Positions 26,762 through 35,749 of a DNA stretch of 64,000 bases are shown one piece after another. The position numbers and the translations under genes are program-made. The DNA lies in assembly GCF_018332715.1 (NCBI RefSeq), contig NZ_BOQP01000024.1, positions 1-64,000 of the forward strand, read 5' to 3'. The first letter of the stretch is position 1; the number at the start of each line of letters is the position of its first letter. This DNA is from Winogradskya consettensis (GTDB lineage: Bacteria > Actinomycetota > Actinomycetes > Mycobacteriales > Micromonosporaceae). The notes beneath the pieces are model-generated. The model was not told the DNA's origin, searched no databases, and saw nothing but the letters and a program-made list of their open reading frames with translations.

Positions 26762-27847
26762 ATGAGCGACCAGACCCTGCGGGGACCCGACACGGTGGTA
26801 CGCACACCGCGCGCGGCGGCGACCGGGGAGGCGTACCTGGAGGTCTCCGATCTGCGGGTGCAGTTCCCCACCGCGGACGGAACGGTCGACGCCGTCCAGG
26901 GCCTCAGCTACTCGCTGCCGCTGGGCCGGACCCTGGCGATCGTCGGGGAGTCCGGCTCCGGCAAGAGCGTGTCCAGCATGGCGGTGCTGGGGCTGCACGA
27001 CCCGCGCGGCACCCGGATCACCGGCTCGATCAAGGTCGGCGGCAAGCAGGTGGTCGGGATGTCCGCCGACGAGCTGCGCCGTTACCGGGGTGCCGACGCG
27101 GCGATGATCTTCCAGGACCCGCAGTCGTCGCTGCACCCGTACTTCACGATCGGTGACCAGATCATGGAGTCGTACCGGGCGCACCACAAGGTGTCGAAAC
27201 GCGTGGCCAAGGCGCAGGCGATCGACATGCTCGGCCGGGTCGGCATCCCCAACCCGCAACGGCGGATCAGCAGCTACCCGCACGAGTTCTCCGGCGGCAT
27301 GCGCCAGCGCGCGATGATCGCGATGGCGCTGGTCAACGACCCGAAACTGCTCATCGCCGACGAGCCGACCACCGCGCTCGACGTCACCGTCCAGGCGCAG
27401 ATCCTCGACCTCATCGGCGATCTGCAACGCGACTTCGGCTCCGCGGTCGTGTTCATCACGCACGACCTCGGCGTGGTGGCCGAGGTCGCCGATGACGTCC
27501 TGGTCATGTACGCCGGCAACGCGGTCGAGCACGGCCCGGTCGGCAAGGTGCTCGGCGCGCCGCTCCACCCGTACACATGGGGCCTGCTGGAAAGCCTTCC
27601 CGCTCTTTCCGGGGAACCCGCGCCGCTGCACCCGATCCCGGGCAGCCCGCCGAGCCTCCTCGACGTCCCGAGCGGATGCCCGTTCCACCCGCGCTGCGAG
27701 TTCCGCGACCGGGTCGGCGGCGAGCGCTGCACCACGGTGCACCCCGACCTGGTCCCGCGCACGGCCGACACCGGCCGGCTGTCGCGCTGCCATCTGGTGG
27801 ACCCGGACCGGGTGTATCAGATCGAGATCCTGCCCCGGCTGCCGTGA
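26762..27847 (+). CDS. Peptide ABC importer ATP-binding protein, OppD type
   Basis: This 361-residue cytosolic ATPase has Walker A GESGSGKS, Q-loop FQDPQSS, signature FSGGMRQR, Walker B LLIADEPTTALD and H-loop ITHDLG. The C-terminal oligopeptide-transporter extension (GCPFHPRCEFRD, with a distant Cys) is the conserved Cys-rich region of this subfamily, known in some members to hold an iron-sulfur cluster. It works as a heterodimer with the OppF-type protein encoded next. Confidence 0.95.
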   Translation: MSDQTLRGPDTVVRTPRAAATGEAYLEVSDLRVQFPTADGTVDAVQGLSYSLPLGRTLAIVGESGSGKSVSSMAVLGLHDPRGTRITGSIKVGGKQVVGMSADELRRYRGADAAMIFQDPQSSLHPYFTIGDQIMESYRAHHKVSKRVAKAQAIDMLGRVGIPNPQRRISSYPHEFSGGMRQRAMIAMALVNDPKLLIADEPTTALDVTVQAQILDLIGDLQRDFGSAVVFITHDLGVVAEVADDVLVMYAGNAVEHGPVGKVLGAPLHPYTWGLLESLPALSGEPAPLHPIPGSPPSLLDVPSGCPFHPRCEFRDRVGGERCTTVHPDLVPRTADTGRLSRCHLVDPDRVYQIEILPRLP

Positions 27848-27858
27848 GGGACGACGCG

Positions 27859-28866
27859 ATGACCACCGACACGACCGGCACGCCGCTGCTGCGGCTCGAC
27901 GGCCTCCAGATGCACTTCCCGATCAAGGGCGACGGCCTGCTGGCACGGCGCAAGCAGTGGGTACGCGCAGTCGACGGCGTCGACCTCACGCTCGCCCCCG
28001 GTGAGACACTCGGGCTGGTCGGCGAGTCCGGCTGCGGCAAGTCGACGACGGCCCGGCTGATCACGCGGCTGCTGGAACCGACCGCGGGACGGATCCTCTA
28101 CGAAGGCACCGACATCGCGCACCTGTCCCAGCGCCGGCTGCGGCCCTACCGGCGTGAGATCCAGCTGATCTTCCAGGATCCATACTCGTCTCTGAACCCG
28201 CGGCACACCGTCGGGACGATCGTCGGCACGGCGCTGCGTACCCATGACATGGTCCCCCGCAGCGGTGAGCTCAAGCGGGTGCAGGAGCTCCTCGAACTCG
28301 TCGGGCTGAACCCCGAGCACTACAACCGCTATCCGCACGAATTCTCCGGCGGGCAGCGCCAGCGCATCGGCATCGCCCGGGCGCTGGCCGCGCGCCCGAA
28401 GGTCATCGTCGCCGACGAGCCGGTCAGCGCGCTGGACGTGTCGATCCAGGCGCAGGTCATGAACCTGCTCGAGAACCTGCGCAAGGAACTCGGCATCGCG
28501 TTCGTCTTCATCGCCCACGACCTCGGGGTGGTCCGGCACTTCTGCGACCGGGTCGCCGTCATGTACCTGGGACGGGTCGTCGAGGAGGGGCCCCGGGACG
28601 CGCTGTACGAGGCGCCGCAGCATCCGTACACCCAGGCCCTGCTCTCCGCCGTGCCCGACATCGGCGTGGTCCGGGGCATCCCGCCGCGCCGGCGGATCCG
28701 GCTCAGCGGGGACGTCCCCAGCCCGGTCGACCCGCCGTCGGGCTGCCGGTTCCGCACCCGGTGCTGGAAGGCCCAGGACATCTGCGCGATCCAGGAGCCA
28801 CAGCTCGACGAGCGGGCCCCGGGTCAGCAGGTGGCGTGCCACTTCGCGGCCCAGCTCACCGGCTGA
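27859..28866 (+). CDS. Peptide ABC importer ATP-binding protein, OppF type
   Basis: This 335-residue ATPase has Walker A GESGCGKST, Q-loop FQDPYSS, signature FSGGQRQR, Walker B VIVADEPVSALD and H-loop IAHDLG. The C-terminal extension has GCRFRTRC, again matching the oligo-HPY Cys motif. The start is ATG 27859, 11 bp after the OppD stop; a GTG at 27844 overlapping that stop is possible. The last 11 bp overlap the convergent multicopper oxidase gene. Confidence 0.95.
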   Translation: MTTDTTGTPLLRLDGLQMHFPIKGDGLLARRKQWVRAVDGVDLTLAPGETLGLVGESGCGKSTTARLITRLLEPTAGRILYEGTDIAHLSQRRLRPYRREIQLIFQDPYSSLNPRHTVGTIVGTALRTHDMVPRSGELKRVQELLELVGLNPEHYNRYPHEFSGGQRQRIGIARALAARPKVIVADEPVSALDVSIQAQVMNLLENLRKELGIAFVFIAHDLGVVRHFCDRVAVMYLGRVVEEGPRDALYEAPQHPYTQALLSAVPDIGVVRGIPPRRRIRLSGDVPSPVDPPSGCRFRTRCWKAQDICAIQEPQLDERAPGQQVACHFAAQLTG

Positions 28867-30391
28867 CTCTGAACGTCGCCATCATCGCCATGTCCTCGTG
28901 CTCCAGGTTGTGGCAGTGCACGAGGTAGCGGCCGTCGTAGTCGTCGAAGCGGATCGCCACCTCGACCAGTTCGTGCGGGCTCAGGTCGACGGTGTCCTTC
29001 CAGCCGTGGTCGCCCGGCCCGGGCGGGCCGCCGTTGCGGGAGATCACCTGGAACGGCGACAGGTGGACGTGCACGGGGTGGTGCCCGTCGGAGCCGAAGC
29101 GCCAGATCTCCACGTCGCCGAGGCGCGGGGTCGCGTCCATCCGCTGCGGGTCGAACTCGCGGCCGTTGATGATCCAGCCGTCCGTCTCCTCCCCCATGCT
29201 CGTGACCTTGCCCTGGCGGAACATCCACGGACGCGTCGTCGCGGCACTGCGCGGCAGCGGTTCGATCGAGCTGAGCCGCGCCGGGATCGCGCTGTCGTCG
29301 GTGGCCGCGCGCCCCACCACGAACCGCATGACGTTCCCGTCCCCGTTCTTCAGAACAACCTTCGAGCCTGATGGGTACGCCGAGAAGTCGACGATCACGT
29401 CATAGCGCTCGGCCGGCGCGACCGTGATCGTGCTGTGCTCGACCGGCGCCGCCAGGAGGCCCTGGTCCGAGCCGATCTGCGTGAGCGGGGCCGGCGGGTC
29501 GAGGGTCAGCTCGTAGCGGCGAGCGTTGGACGCGTTCAGGATCCGGAACCGGTAGCGGACCGCCTCGACCTCGAGCTGCGGCCACGGCGCCCCGTTGACC
29601 AGGATGACGTCGCCGATCGCACCGTTCATGTGCGCCGCGTCGATCCCCGGCATGCTGACCAGGTGCGGGTCCATCGCCGGATACCTCAGCGCGCCGTCCG
29701 CCTCGAACGCCCGGTCGGTGATCATCAGCGGGACGTCCCGGTCGCCGCGCGGCAGCGGGAGCTCGTCCTCCTCGTCATCGGTGATCAGGAAGAACCCGGC
29801 CAGCCCACGCCACACCTGCGGGCCGGTGAACCCCATCCGGTGGTCGTGGTACCAGAGCGTGGCCGCGCGCTGGTTCACCGGATACGTGTAGTCACGGGTG
29901 CCCGCGCTGGTCGTGCCGCCCACGGCCTGGTCCGCGTAGCCGGAACCGCCGGCCACCGGGAGCACCAGGTCGGTGGGGAACCCGTCGCTGTCCGCCGGGG
30001 TGTGCCCGCCGTGCAGGTGCATGACGGTCGGCACGCCGAGCTGGTTGCGGTAGTGCACCACGGTCCGGCGGCCCTTGCGGGCCTTGATCGTCGGTCCGGG
30101 GAAGATGCCGTCATAACCCATGATGGGGGTACGCAGTCCGGGCAGGATCTCCATGCTCGCCTCGCGGGCGGTGAGCTCGTAATGGTCGGTGTCGCCGGTG
30201 CTGCGGGACGGGCGTTTGACCGGCGGGATCGGCAGCTTCGCGGTGAACGGCTCGGGGAGTTTCGCGGCCGAGGTGAGCATGTCGGTCTTCGCGCTCTTGC
30301 TGGTGCTGTCACAGCCGGCCGCCGATATCAGCGCCACCGTGCCCCCGGCCTGGAGCACGCGCCGCCGGGTGAGTCCACGTAGGTCTGTCAT
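28856..30391 (-). CDS. Multicopper oxidase, Tat-exported, probably lipid-anchored
   Basis: This 511-residue protein has an N-terminus with RRR and a hydrophobic stretch ending SAAGC, which indicates Tat export with a lipobox. Three cupredoxin domains follow, with all four copper motifs: HLHGGH, WYHDHRMG, HPVHVHLSPF and HCHNLEHEDMAMM, the last giving the type 1 Cys and an axial Met. Family members oxidise phenols, metals such as Cu(I) or Mn(II), or bilirubin. The substrate here is unknown. It is divergent from a two-component system across a 112-bp region with an inverted repeat. Confidence 0.93.
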   Translation of the reverse strand: MTDLRGLTRRRVLQAGGTVALISAAGCDSTSKSAKTDMLTSAAKLPEPFTAKLPIPPVKRPSRSTGDTDHYELTAREASMEILPGLRTPIMGYDGIFPGPTIKARKGRRTVVHYRNQLGVPTVMHLHGGHTPADSDGFPTDLVLPVAGGSGYADQAVGGTTSAGTRDYTYPVNQRAATLWYHDHRMGFTGPQVWRGLAGFFLITDDEEDELPLPRGDRDVPLMITDRAFEADGALRYPAMDPHLVSMPGIDAAHMNGAIGDVILVNGAPWPQLEVEAVRYRFRILNASNARRYELTLDPPAPLTQIGSDQGLLAAPVEHSTITVAPAERYDVIVDFSAYPSGSKVVLKNGDGNVMRFVVGRAATDDSAIPARLSSIEPLPRSAATTRPWMFRQGKVTSMGEETDGWIINGREFDPQRMDATPRLGDVEIWRFGSDGHHPVHVHLSPFQVISRNGGPPGPGDHGWKDTVDLSPHELVEVAIRFDDYDGRYLVHCHNLEHEDMAMMATFRVSR

Positions 30392-30438
30392 GGCGACGAC
30401 GATCGCGGGCGGGTTCGGTAATCCGCGTCATCCCTCGG

Positions 30439-30460
30439 CAGTAGATCCCTTGTACTACTG
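30439..30460. promoter_or_regulatory. Inverted repeat in the multicopper oxidase / sensor kinase divergent promoter region
   Basis: CAGTAG-N10-CTACTG lies midway between the two divergent genes. A dyad of this size and spacing suits a dimeric response regulator such as the NarL-type protein encoded nearby, but this assignment rests on position only. Confidence 0.45.
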
Positions 30461-30503
30461 ATGGACGACGCGGCCCAGGGTCTCCTTCGATAGCGTTCCG
30501 TCC

Positions 30504-31658
30504 ATGGCAGAACAAGGGCTCCTCCGCCCTTTCTTCATGGACGCGGCACTGGGCCTCGCCGTGGTCGCCGTCGTCCTGCTCGCCCACCGGTTCGGGCCCG
30601 CCCACTCCCTCGACGTGGAGGACCTGGTGACCGCAGTGCTGGCAGTGCTGCTGATCACCGCCCGCCGCCGGTGGACGCTGCCGGTCTTCGGCGGGATCAC
30701 GGTCGCCTCCGCGGCGTTCAATCTGCACGCGGCGCTGGCCGGCCCGCTGCTCGCGGCGAGCGTCATCGGCACCTACACGGTGGCGTCGCGCACCAGCCGG
30801 CGCATCGCCGTCGCAGCCGGGACCGTCACGGTGGTGACCGTCTACGTCGCGGTGGTCATCGGTGCCGGGCGCAGCTGGACGGATCCGCTCAACGCCACGA
30901 TCGTCGCCTGGGGTGTCGCCGCGGCCGCCGTCGGGGACGCGGTCCGCAGCCGCCGCGCCCAGCTGCGGGTCAGCGAGGAGCGGGCCCGGCAGGCCGAGCA
31001 CGGCCGCGAGGAGGAGGCCCTGCGCCGGGTCGTGGAGGAACGCCTGCGCATCGCCCGCGACCTGCACGACGTCGTCGCCCATCACATCGCCGTCATCAAC
31101 GTCCAGGTCGGTGTCGCCGTGCACCTGCTCCGCGAGCAGCCCGACCAGGCCGAGCAGGCCCTCACCCACGTCCGGCAGTCGGCGCGCACGGTGCTGGCCG
31201 AGCTCGGCACGGTTCTCGCCGTGCTGCGCTCCACGTCGCCGGACGGGTTCGACGAGACCGCCCCGCCGCCCGGGCTGAGCCGCCTCCCGCACCTGCTGGA
31301 GTCGTTCACCGCCGCCGGGCTCCACGTCGAACGGCGGCACGACGGCGAGCCCCGGCCGCTCCCGTCGGCGATGGATCTCGCGGCCTACCGGATCATCCAG
31401 GAAGCCCTGACCAACGCGCACAAGCACGGGAGCACGGCCACGGCGCGGCTGCTGCTGGCGTATTCCCCGCAGGGTCTGGCCATCGAGGTGGTCAACGCGT
31501 CCGGTGCGACGCGGGCTCCGGTCAGCGGGACCGGCCACGGCCTGATCGGCCTGCGCGAGCGGGTCAGCTCCATCGGCGGCACGGTCCGCGCGGGCCCGGA
31601 CCCCGGCGGCACGTTCACGGTCGACGCCCACCTCCCGTTCCCGAAGGACACCGCATGA
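30504..31658 (+). CDS. Sensor histidine kinase, NarL/DesK-type (HisKA_3)
   Basis: This 384-residue membrane kinase has four or five N-terminal membrane segments (about 1-135) with little extracellular sequence, a coiled coil (about 140-175), the HisKA_3 box RDLHDVVAHHIAV with the phospho-acceptor His, and an HATPase_c domain with N-box EALTNAHKHG and G-box GHGLIGLRERV. The few extracellular residues suggest that it senses a membrane event. No ribosome-binding site precedes ATG 30504, so the transcript may be leaderless. Its stop overlaps the regulator start as ATGA. Confidence 0.93.
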   Translation: MAEQGLLRPFFMDAALGLAVVAVVLLAHRFGPAHSLDVEDLVTAVLAVLLITARRRWTLPVFGGITVASAAFNLHAALAGPLLAASVIGTYTVASRTSRRIAVAAGTVTVVTVYVAVVIGAGRSWTDPLNATIVAWGVAAAAVGDAVRSRRAQLRVSEERARQAEHGREEEALRRVVEERLRIARDLHDVVAHHIAVINVQVGVAVHLLREQPDQAEQALTHVRQSARTVLAELGTVLAVLRSTSPDGFDETAPPPGLSRLPHLLESFTAAGLHVERRHDGEPRPLPSAMDLAAYRIIQEALTNAHKHGSTATARLLLAYSPQGLAIEVVNASGATRAPVSGTGHGLIGLRERVSSIGGTVRAGPDPGGTFTVDAHLPFPKDTA

Positions 31659-32347
31659 CGATCAGAGTCCTGCTCGCCGATGACCAGACCCTGATCCGCG
31701 CGGGCTTCCGGGTCCTGGTCGACAGCGCCCCCGACCTCGAGGTCGTCGGGGAGGCGACCACCGGCCGCGAGGCGGTCGACCTGGCCGCCACCACCCGCGC
31801 CGACGTGATCCTGATGGACATCCGCATGCCCGAGATGGACGGCATCGAAGCCACCCGCGCCATCACCGCTGACGAGGACCTGGCCGGCGTGCGGGTCCTG
31901 ATCCTGACCACGTTCGAGCTCGACGAGAACGTCCTGCGGGCCCTGCGCGCGGGGGCCAGCGGCTTCCTCAGCAAGAGCGTCGAGCCGGCCGACCTGCAGG
32001 ACGCCATCCGCCTCGTCGCCCGCGGTGAGGCCCTGCTCTCCCCCAGGGCCGTCCGCACCCTCATCACCCGCTTCCTGGCCCAGCCCGGCCCCGGCCCGCT
32101 GGCCGCCCCGGCGCAGCTCACCGCCCTCACGGAACGCGAACGCGAGATCATGGCCCTGGTCGCGGCGGGCCTGTCCAACGACGAGATCGCCGAACAGCTC
32201 TACGTGTCCCCGCTGACCGTGAAGACCCACATCAACCGCGCGATGATGAAACTCGGCGCCCGCGACCGGGCCCAGCTCGTCGTGATCGCCTACCAGAGCG
32301 GCCTGGTCCGCCCGGGCGACCCCCTCATGCCACCATCGACCTCATGA
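31655..32347 (+). CDS. LuxR/NarL-family response regulator
   Basis: This 230-residue protein has a receiver domain (acidic pocket LLADDQ, phospho-acceptor Asp in VILMDIRMP, conserved Lys in FLSKSVEP) and a C-terminal LuxR helix-turn-helix (LTEREREIMALVAAGLSNDEIAE, SPLTVKTHINRAMMKLG). It is the partner of the overlapping kinase gene. Its TGA (32345-32347) lies within ATGATGA at the start of a 26-bp tandem repeat that carries on to the next gene. Confidence 0.95.
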   Translation: MTIRVLLADDQTLIRAGFRVLVDSAPDLEVVGEATTGREAVDLAATTRADVILMDIRMPEMDGIEATRAITADEDLAGVRVLILTTFELDENVLRALRAGASGFLSKSVEPADLQDAIRLVARGEALLSPRAVRTLITRFLAQPGPGPLAAPAQLTALTEREREIMALVAAGLSNDEIAEQLYVSPLTVKTHINRAMMKLGARDRAQLVVIAYQSGLVRPGDPLMPPSTS

Positions 32348-32416
32348 TGATCCCCGAGGTGACTCTCTCTTGATGATCCCCCAGGTGGTGACCTCTTGAT
32401 GATCCCCGAGGTGGTA
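32344..32416 (+). repeat. Three 26-bp repeats forming a relay of stop-start overlaps
   Basis: Units begin at 32345, 32371 and 32397, each TGATGATCCCC(C/G)AGGTG plus a variable tail. Each unit contains a TGATG overlap and a GAGGTG- or AGGTGG-like ribosome-binding site. The regulator stop overlaps ATG 32344, which opens a 9-codon frame ending in TGA 32371-32373. ATG 32373 opens an 8-codon frame ending in TGA 32397-32399, which overlaps ATG 32399 of the kinase gene. The 26-bp period shifts frame at each step, yet every step keeps stop and start overlapping. Confidence 0.85.
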
Positions 32417-33295
32417 ACAGCCAAGGCGCGGGGCGCCGGCGCGACCGCGTGGCTCACCGGCCTGCCGTCGCTGGTCGCGTCGCTGAGCGCCGAGTGGGAC
32501 TTCAGCGTGGGCCCGGCCTACGAGGACGCGACCGAGGCGTTCGTAGCACCCGTCACTCTCGGCGACGGGACACGGGCGGTGCTGAAACTGCTCGTGCCGC
32601 GCCAGAGGGCCGCGCAGGACGAGATCACGGTGCTGCGGCTGGCCGGAGGTTCGGGCCTCGCGCGGCTGCTGCGCTCCGACGTCGATCGCTCGGCGCTGCT
32701 GCTCGAACGGTTGGGGCCCTCGATGGCCTCCACGTCGCTGCCGCTGACCACGCGGCTCGCCATCCTCACCGACCTGGCCCAGCAGGTGTGGCGCCCGGCC
32801 TCGGGATTACGGACCGGCGCGGAGAAAGGGGCCTGGCTGCGGGACCACATCGCCCGGCGATGGGAGGAGCTGGGGCGGCCGTGCTCCGTGCGTACGGTCA
32901 ACCACGCCCTGGCCTGCGCCGACCGCAGAATCGCCGCCCACGACGACGCCCGCGCGGTCCTGGTCCACGGCGACGTCCACCAGTGGAACGCCCTGCGGGC
33001 CGGAGCCGGCTGGAAACTGGTCGACCCGGACGGCCTCCTCGCCGAACCCGAATACGACCTGGGCATCCTCATGCGCGAGGACCCCGTCGAACTCCTCCAG
33101 GCCAACCCCTGGGACCGCGCCCACTGGCTGGCCGCCCGAACAGGCCTCAACCCCACAGCCATCTGGGAATGGGGCGTGGTCGAACGCGTATCAACGGGCC
33201 TTCTCGCCGTCGGCATCGGACTCCAGCCGATCGGCACCCAGATGCTCGCAGCAGCCGACGCCATCAGCGCTCTCGGACAGACCCGCCTACCGTAA
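32399..33295 (+). CDS. Aminoglycoside/hydroxyurea-type phosphotransferase (APH(6)-like)
   Basis: This 298-residue protein has a kinase-like fold. The catalytic loop is LVHGDVHQWNAL and the metal-binding segment is KLVDPDGLL; a Lys in AVLKLLVPRQ is the nucleotide Lys. It resembles streptomycin 6-phosphotransferase and related enzymes, many of which act on unknown small molecules. Resistance is therefore possible but not shown. The start, ATG 32399, lies in the third unit of a 26-bp repeat and is probably reached by translational coupling from the response regulator. Confidence 0.85.
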   Translation: MIPEVVTAKARGAGATAWLTGLPSLVASLSAEWDFSVGPAYEDATEAFVAPVTLGDGTRAVLKLLVPRQRAAQDEITVLRLAGGSGLARLLRSDVDRSALLLERLGPSMASTSLPLTTRLAILTDLAQQVWRPASGLRTGAEKGAWLRDHIARRWEELGRPCSVRTVNHALACADRRIAAHDDARAVLVHGDVHQWNALRAGAGWKLVDPDGLLAEPEYDLGILMREDPVELLQANPWDRAHWLAARTGLNPTAIWEWGVVERVSTGLLAVGIGLQPIGTQMLAAADAISALGQTRLP

Positions 33296-33458
33296 GGAGA
33301 TGCGCCCCTCTACATCGTCACGAGACAGACCGCAGTAGACCTTCAGTAGTGGTTACGGCCTGTTCAGAGCGAGTGCCTTATCCAGGAAGCCGATTCTCGC
33401 GATCCGAGCGAATACATATCGTGACACGGCACATTCAGTGACGACACGAGGATGCTCC

Positions 33459-34505
33459 GTGGGCTTCTATCTGCGAACCAGTCTGAAGGCGGGACCCTTC
33501 CGGTTCAACCTCTCGCCATCCGGCCTCGGCGTATCTGCCGGCATTCCGGGATTCCGTGTCGGCACCGGCCCTCGCGGCAATTACATCCGGGTCGCGGGCC
33601 TCGGGACCACCTACTTCGGCAGCCAAGCACCTGTCCCGTCATCGCGCGGTTGGCAGCCCTCCGCACCGCCATCGGTTCGTCCCGACGGGGTGATCATGCG
33701 GGAGCTGTCCGGCACGCCTGTGCAGCACCTTGTCGCGGTCCACCCGTCCGACCTGGTCAACCAGATCCGGACGGCAGCTCAGCGGCGATGGATGTGGCCT
33801 TGGCTAACGGCTGCCATCGCCCTGCTGGCCTTGGTCACCGCGCCGTACGGGCTCATACTCGCCGTGGCCGGCGTGCCCGCGGTGTTGTGGCTCCGGCAGC
33901 GAGATCTTGCGCGGCGGTCAGTCGTGGTTTTCTATCAGGTCGACGACACACCGGCGGCGAACTACGAGCGATTCACGGGGAGCGGCGGCTTTGTCAGCCG
34001 GGTCCAGCGAGTGTGGCACGCTGAGGCGGAAGGCGCGCTGCACACTCCGTACCAGCAGAAAGTGAATGCTGGTGCCGGATCGCTGATCCGCCGAAGCCTG
34101 GGCTCCCTGGACCTGGCCGGGCCACCCGTTCTGGTCACGAACATCGCCGTGCCCAGCCTGCACGGCACCGGCCGTTCCGTGTACTTCCTCCCCGACAGAG
34201 TGCTCATTCGCCACGGTCGCCACTACGCCGACCTGCCCTACGCCGCGATCAACGCCCACGTGCAGCCTCAGCGTTTCATCGAGACCGAGACTCCGCCCAC
34301 GGACGCGCCCTGCGTGGGAACGACCTGGCAGTACGCCAACAAGTCCGGTGGTCCGGACCGCCGGTTCAAGAACAACAGGCAACTGCCGATCATGTTGTAC
34401 GGTCGCCTGACCCTCACCGGTCCGCAGGGGCTCCTCATGGTCTGGGACTTCTCGCGGGCCGACGTCGCGGCGTCGCTCGCCGAATCGCTCAACCGGATGC
34501 GCTGA
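33459..34505 (+). CDS. DUF4236 membrane protein
   Basis: This 348-residue protein starts with the DUF4236 signature (GFYLRTSLKAGPFRFNLSPSGLGVSAG, then GFRVGTGPRGNYI), a beta-rich domain of unknown function. Two membrane segments follow (WLTAAIALLALVTAPYGLIL and AGVPAVLWL), then a C-terminal domain of about 200 residues. GTG 33459 has GAGG upstream; a GTG at 33438 is also in frame. The 160-bp spacer before it contains two CAGTAG words and a TACATAT box near 33415. The function is unknown. Confidence 0.75.
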   Translation: MGFYLRTSLKAGPFRFNLSPSGLGVSAGIPGFRVGTGPRGNYIRVAGLGTTYFGSQAPVPSSRGWQPSAPPSVRPDGVIMRELSGTPVQHLVAVHPSDLVNQIRTAAQRRWMWPWLTAAIALLALVTAPYGLILAVAGVPAVLWLRQRDLARRSVVVFYQVDDTPAANYERFTGSGGFVSRVQRVWHAEAEGALHTPYQQKVNAGAGSLIRRSLGSLDLAGPPVLVTNIAVPSLHGTGRSVYFLPDRVLIRHGRHYADLPYAAINAHVQPQRFIETETPPTDAPCVGTTWQYANKSGGPDRRFKNNRQLPIMLYGRLTLTGPQGLLMVWDFSRADVAASLAESLNRMR

Positions 34506-34557
34506 CGCCCCCACAAACAGGAGGACGACACAGGATGCCCCTGCCTGTGGCGTGGCG

Positions 34558-35661
34558 CTATCCGACGGTTGCCAGGAAGTCCGAGTAGAAGAGGCCCAGG
34601 CCGACCGCTACGCAGACGCCGGAGATGATCCAGAAGCGGATCACGATGTTGACCTCGCTCCAGCCGGCGAGCTCGAAGTGGTGGTGCAGGGGCACCATGC
34701 GGAAGACGCGTTTGCCGGTGGTCTTGAACGAGACGATCTGGATGATCCAGGTCACCGTGATGATGACGAAGAGCCCGCCGATCAGGATCGAGAGCAGCGT
34801 GGTGCGGGTGGCGATCGCGAGACCGCCGATCAGGGCGCCGAGGCCGAGCGCGCCGACGTCGCCCATGAAGATCCGGGCCGGGGATGTGTTCCACCACAGG
34901 AAGCCCACGCAGGCGCAGGCCGCCGCGGCTGCGATCATGGCGATCTCGAGGGGGTCGCGGACCTGGTAGCAGTAGTCGGTGGCGCGGGCGTACGTCTCGT
35001 CGGCGCACCAGTGCCTGTACTGCCAGTAGCCGATCAACGCGTAGGCGCCGAGGACCAGGGTCGACACGCCGGTGGCCAGGCCGTCGAGGCCGTCGGTGAG
35101 GTTCACGCCGTTCGACATCGCGGTGATGACGAAGACGAAGACCATCACCGAGCCGACCTTGCCGACGTCGAGCCAGCTGATGTCCTGGATGAACGAGATG
35201 TGCTCGCTGGCCACGGTCTGGCCGTTGGTGCTCGTCACGTAGAGGGCGGCGATGCCGAACCCGGTGGCGACGATCGCCTGGCCGAGCAGTTTGCCCTTGG
35301 CGGACAGGCCGTCGGAGTTGCGCTTGCGGACCTTGAGCAGGTCGTCGACGAAGCCGATCGCTCCGCAGAAGACGAACAGGCCGAGCAGGACGACGGCCGT
35401 CATGGTCGGCTGCTCCTGCGCGATCTGCCGCTCGGGCAGCGTGGTCAGCGCCAGGTGCCCGGCGACATAGGCGAGCAGGGTCGCCACGATGAACACGACA
35501 CCGCCCATCGGCGGGGTGCCCTTCTTGCCCTCGTTCGAGGCGAGCCCGAGGGAGCGGATCGGCTGCCCGGCCTTGAGCGCGCCGAAGACCCGGATCGCCA
35601 CCGGTGTCAGGAACAGGGAGACGATGAACGCGACTCCCGCCGCGACGATGACCGCTCTCAC
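34558..35661 (-). CDS. mraY: Phospho-N-acetylmuramoyl-pentapeptide-transferase (MraY), outside any dcw cluster
   Basis: MraY moves phospho-MurNAc-pentapeptide from UDP to undecaprenyl phosphate, making lipid I at the inner membrane. The 367-residue protein has ten membrane segments and the catalytic motifs in order: GFVDDLLK (Asp pair), NLTDGLDGLA, FMGDVGALGLG and PLHHHFE. Actinobacterial mraY normally sits among murF, murD and ftsW; here it is alone between a DUF4236 gene and an Lrp regulator. It may be a second, specialised or antibiotic-tolerant copy, which is inference. GTG 35661 is chosen as the start. Confidence 0.93.
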   Translation of the reverse strand: MRAVIVAAGVAFIVSLFLTPVAIRVFGALKAGQPIRSLGLASNEGKKGTPPMGGVVFIVATLLAYVAGHLALTTLPERQIAQEQPTMTAVVLLGLFVFCGAIGFVDDLLKVRKRNSDGLSAKGKLLGQAIVATGFGIAALYVTSTNGQTVASEHISFIQDISWLDVGKVGSVMVFVFVITAMSNGVNLTDGLDGLATGVSTLVLGAYALIGYWQYRHWCADETYARATDYCYQVRDPLEIAMIAAAAACACVGFLWWNTSPARIFMGDVGALGLGALIGGLAIATRTTLLSILIGGLFVIITVTWIIQIVSFKTTGKRVFRMVPLHHHFELAGWSEVNIVIRFWIISGVCVAVGLGLFYSDFLATVG

Positions 35662-35749
35662 GGGCGGGCCTCCACGCGGCAATGCGTGCCGGACAGGTCA
35701 GCATCAACGGTCATGGGGCACGATCTTGCCATCCGGCCGGTTCGCCCCG

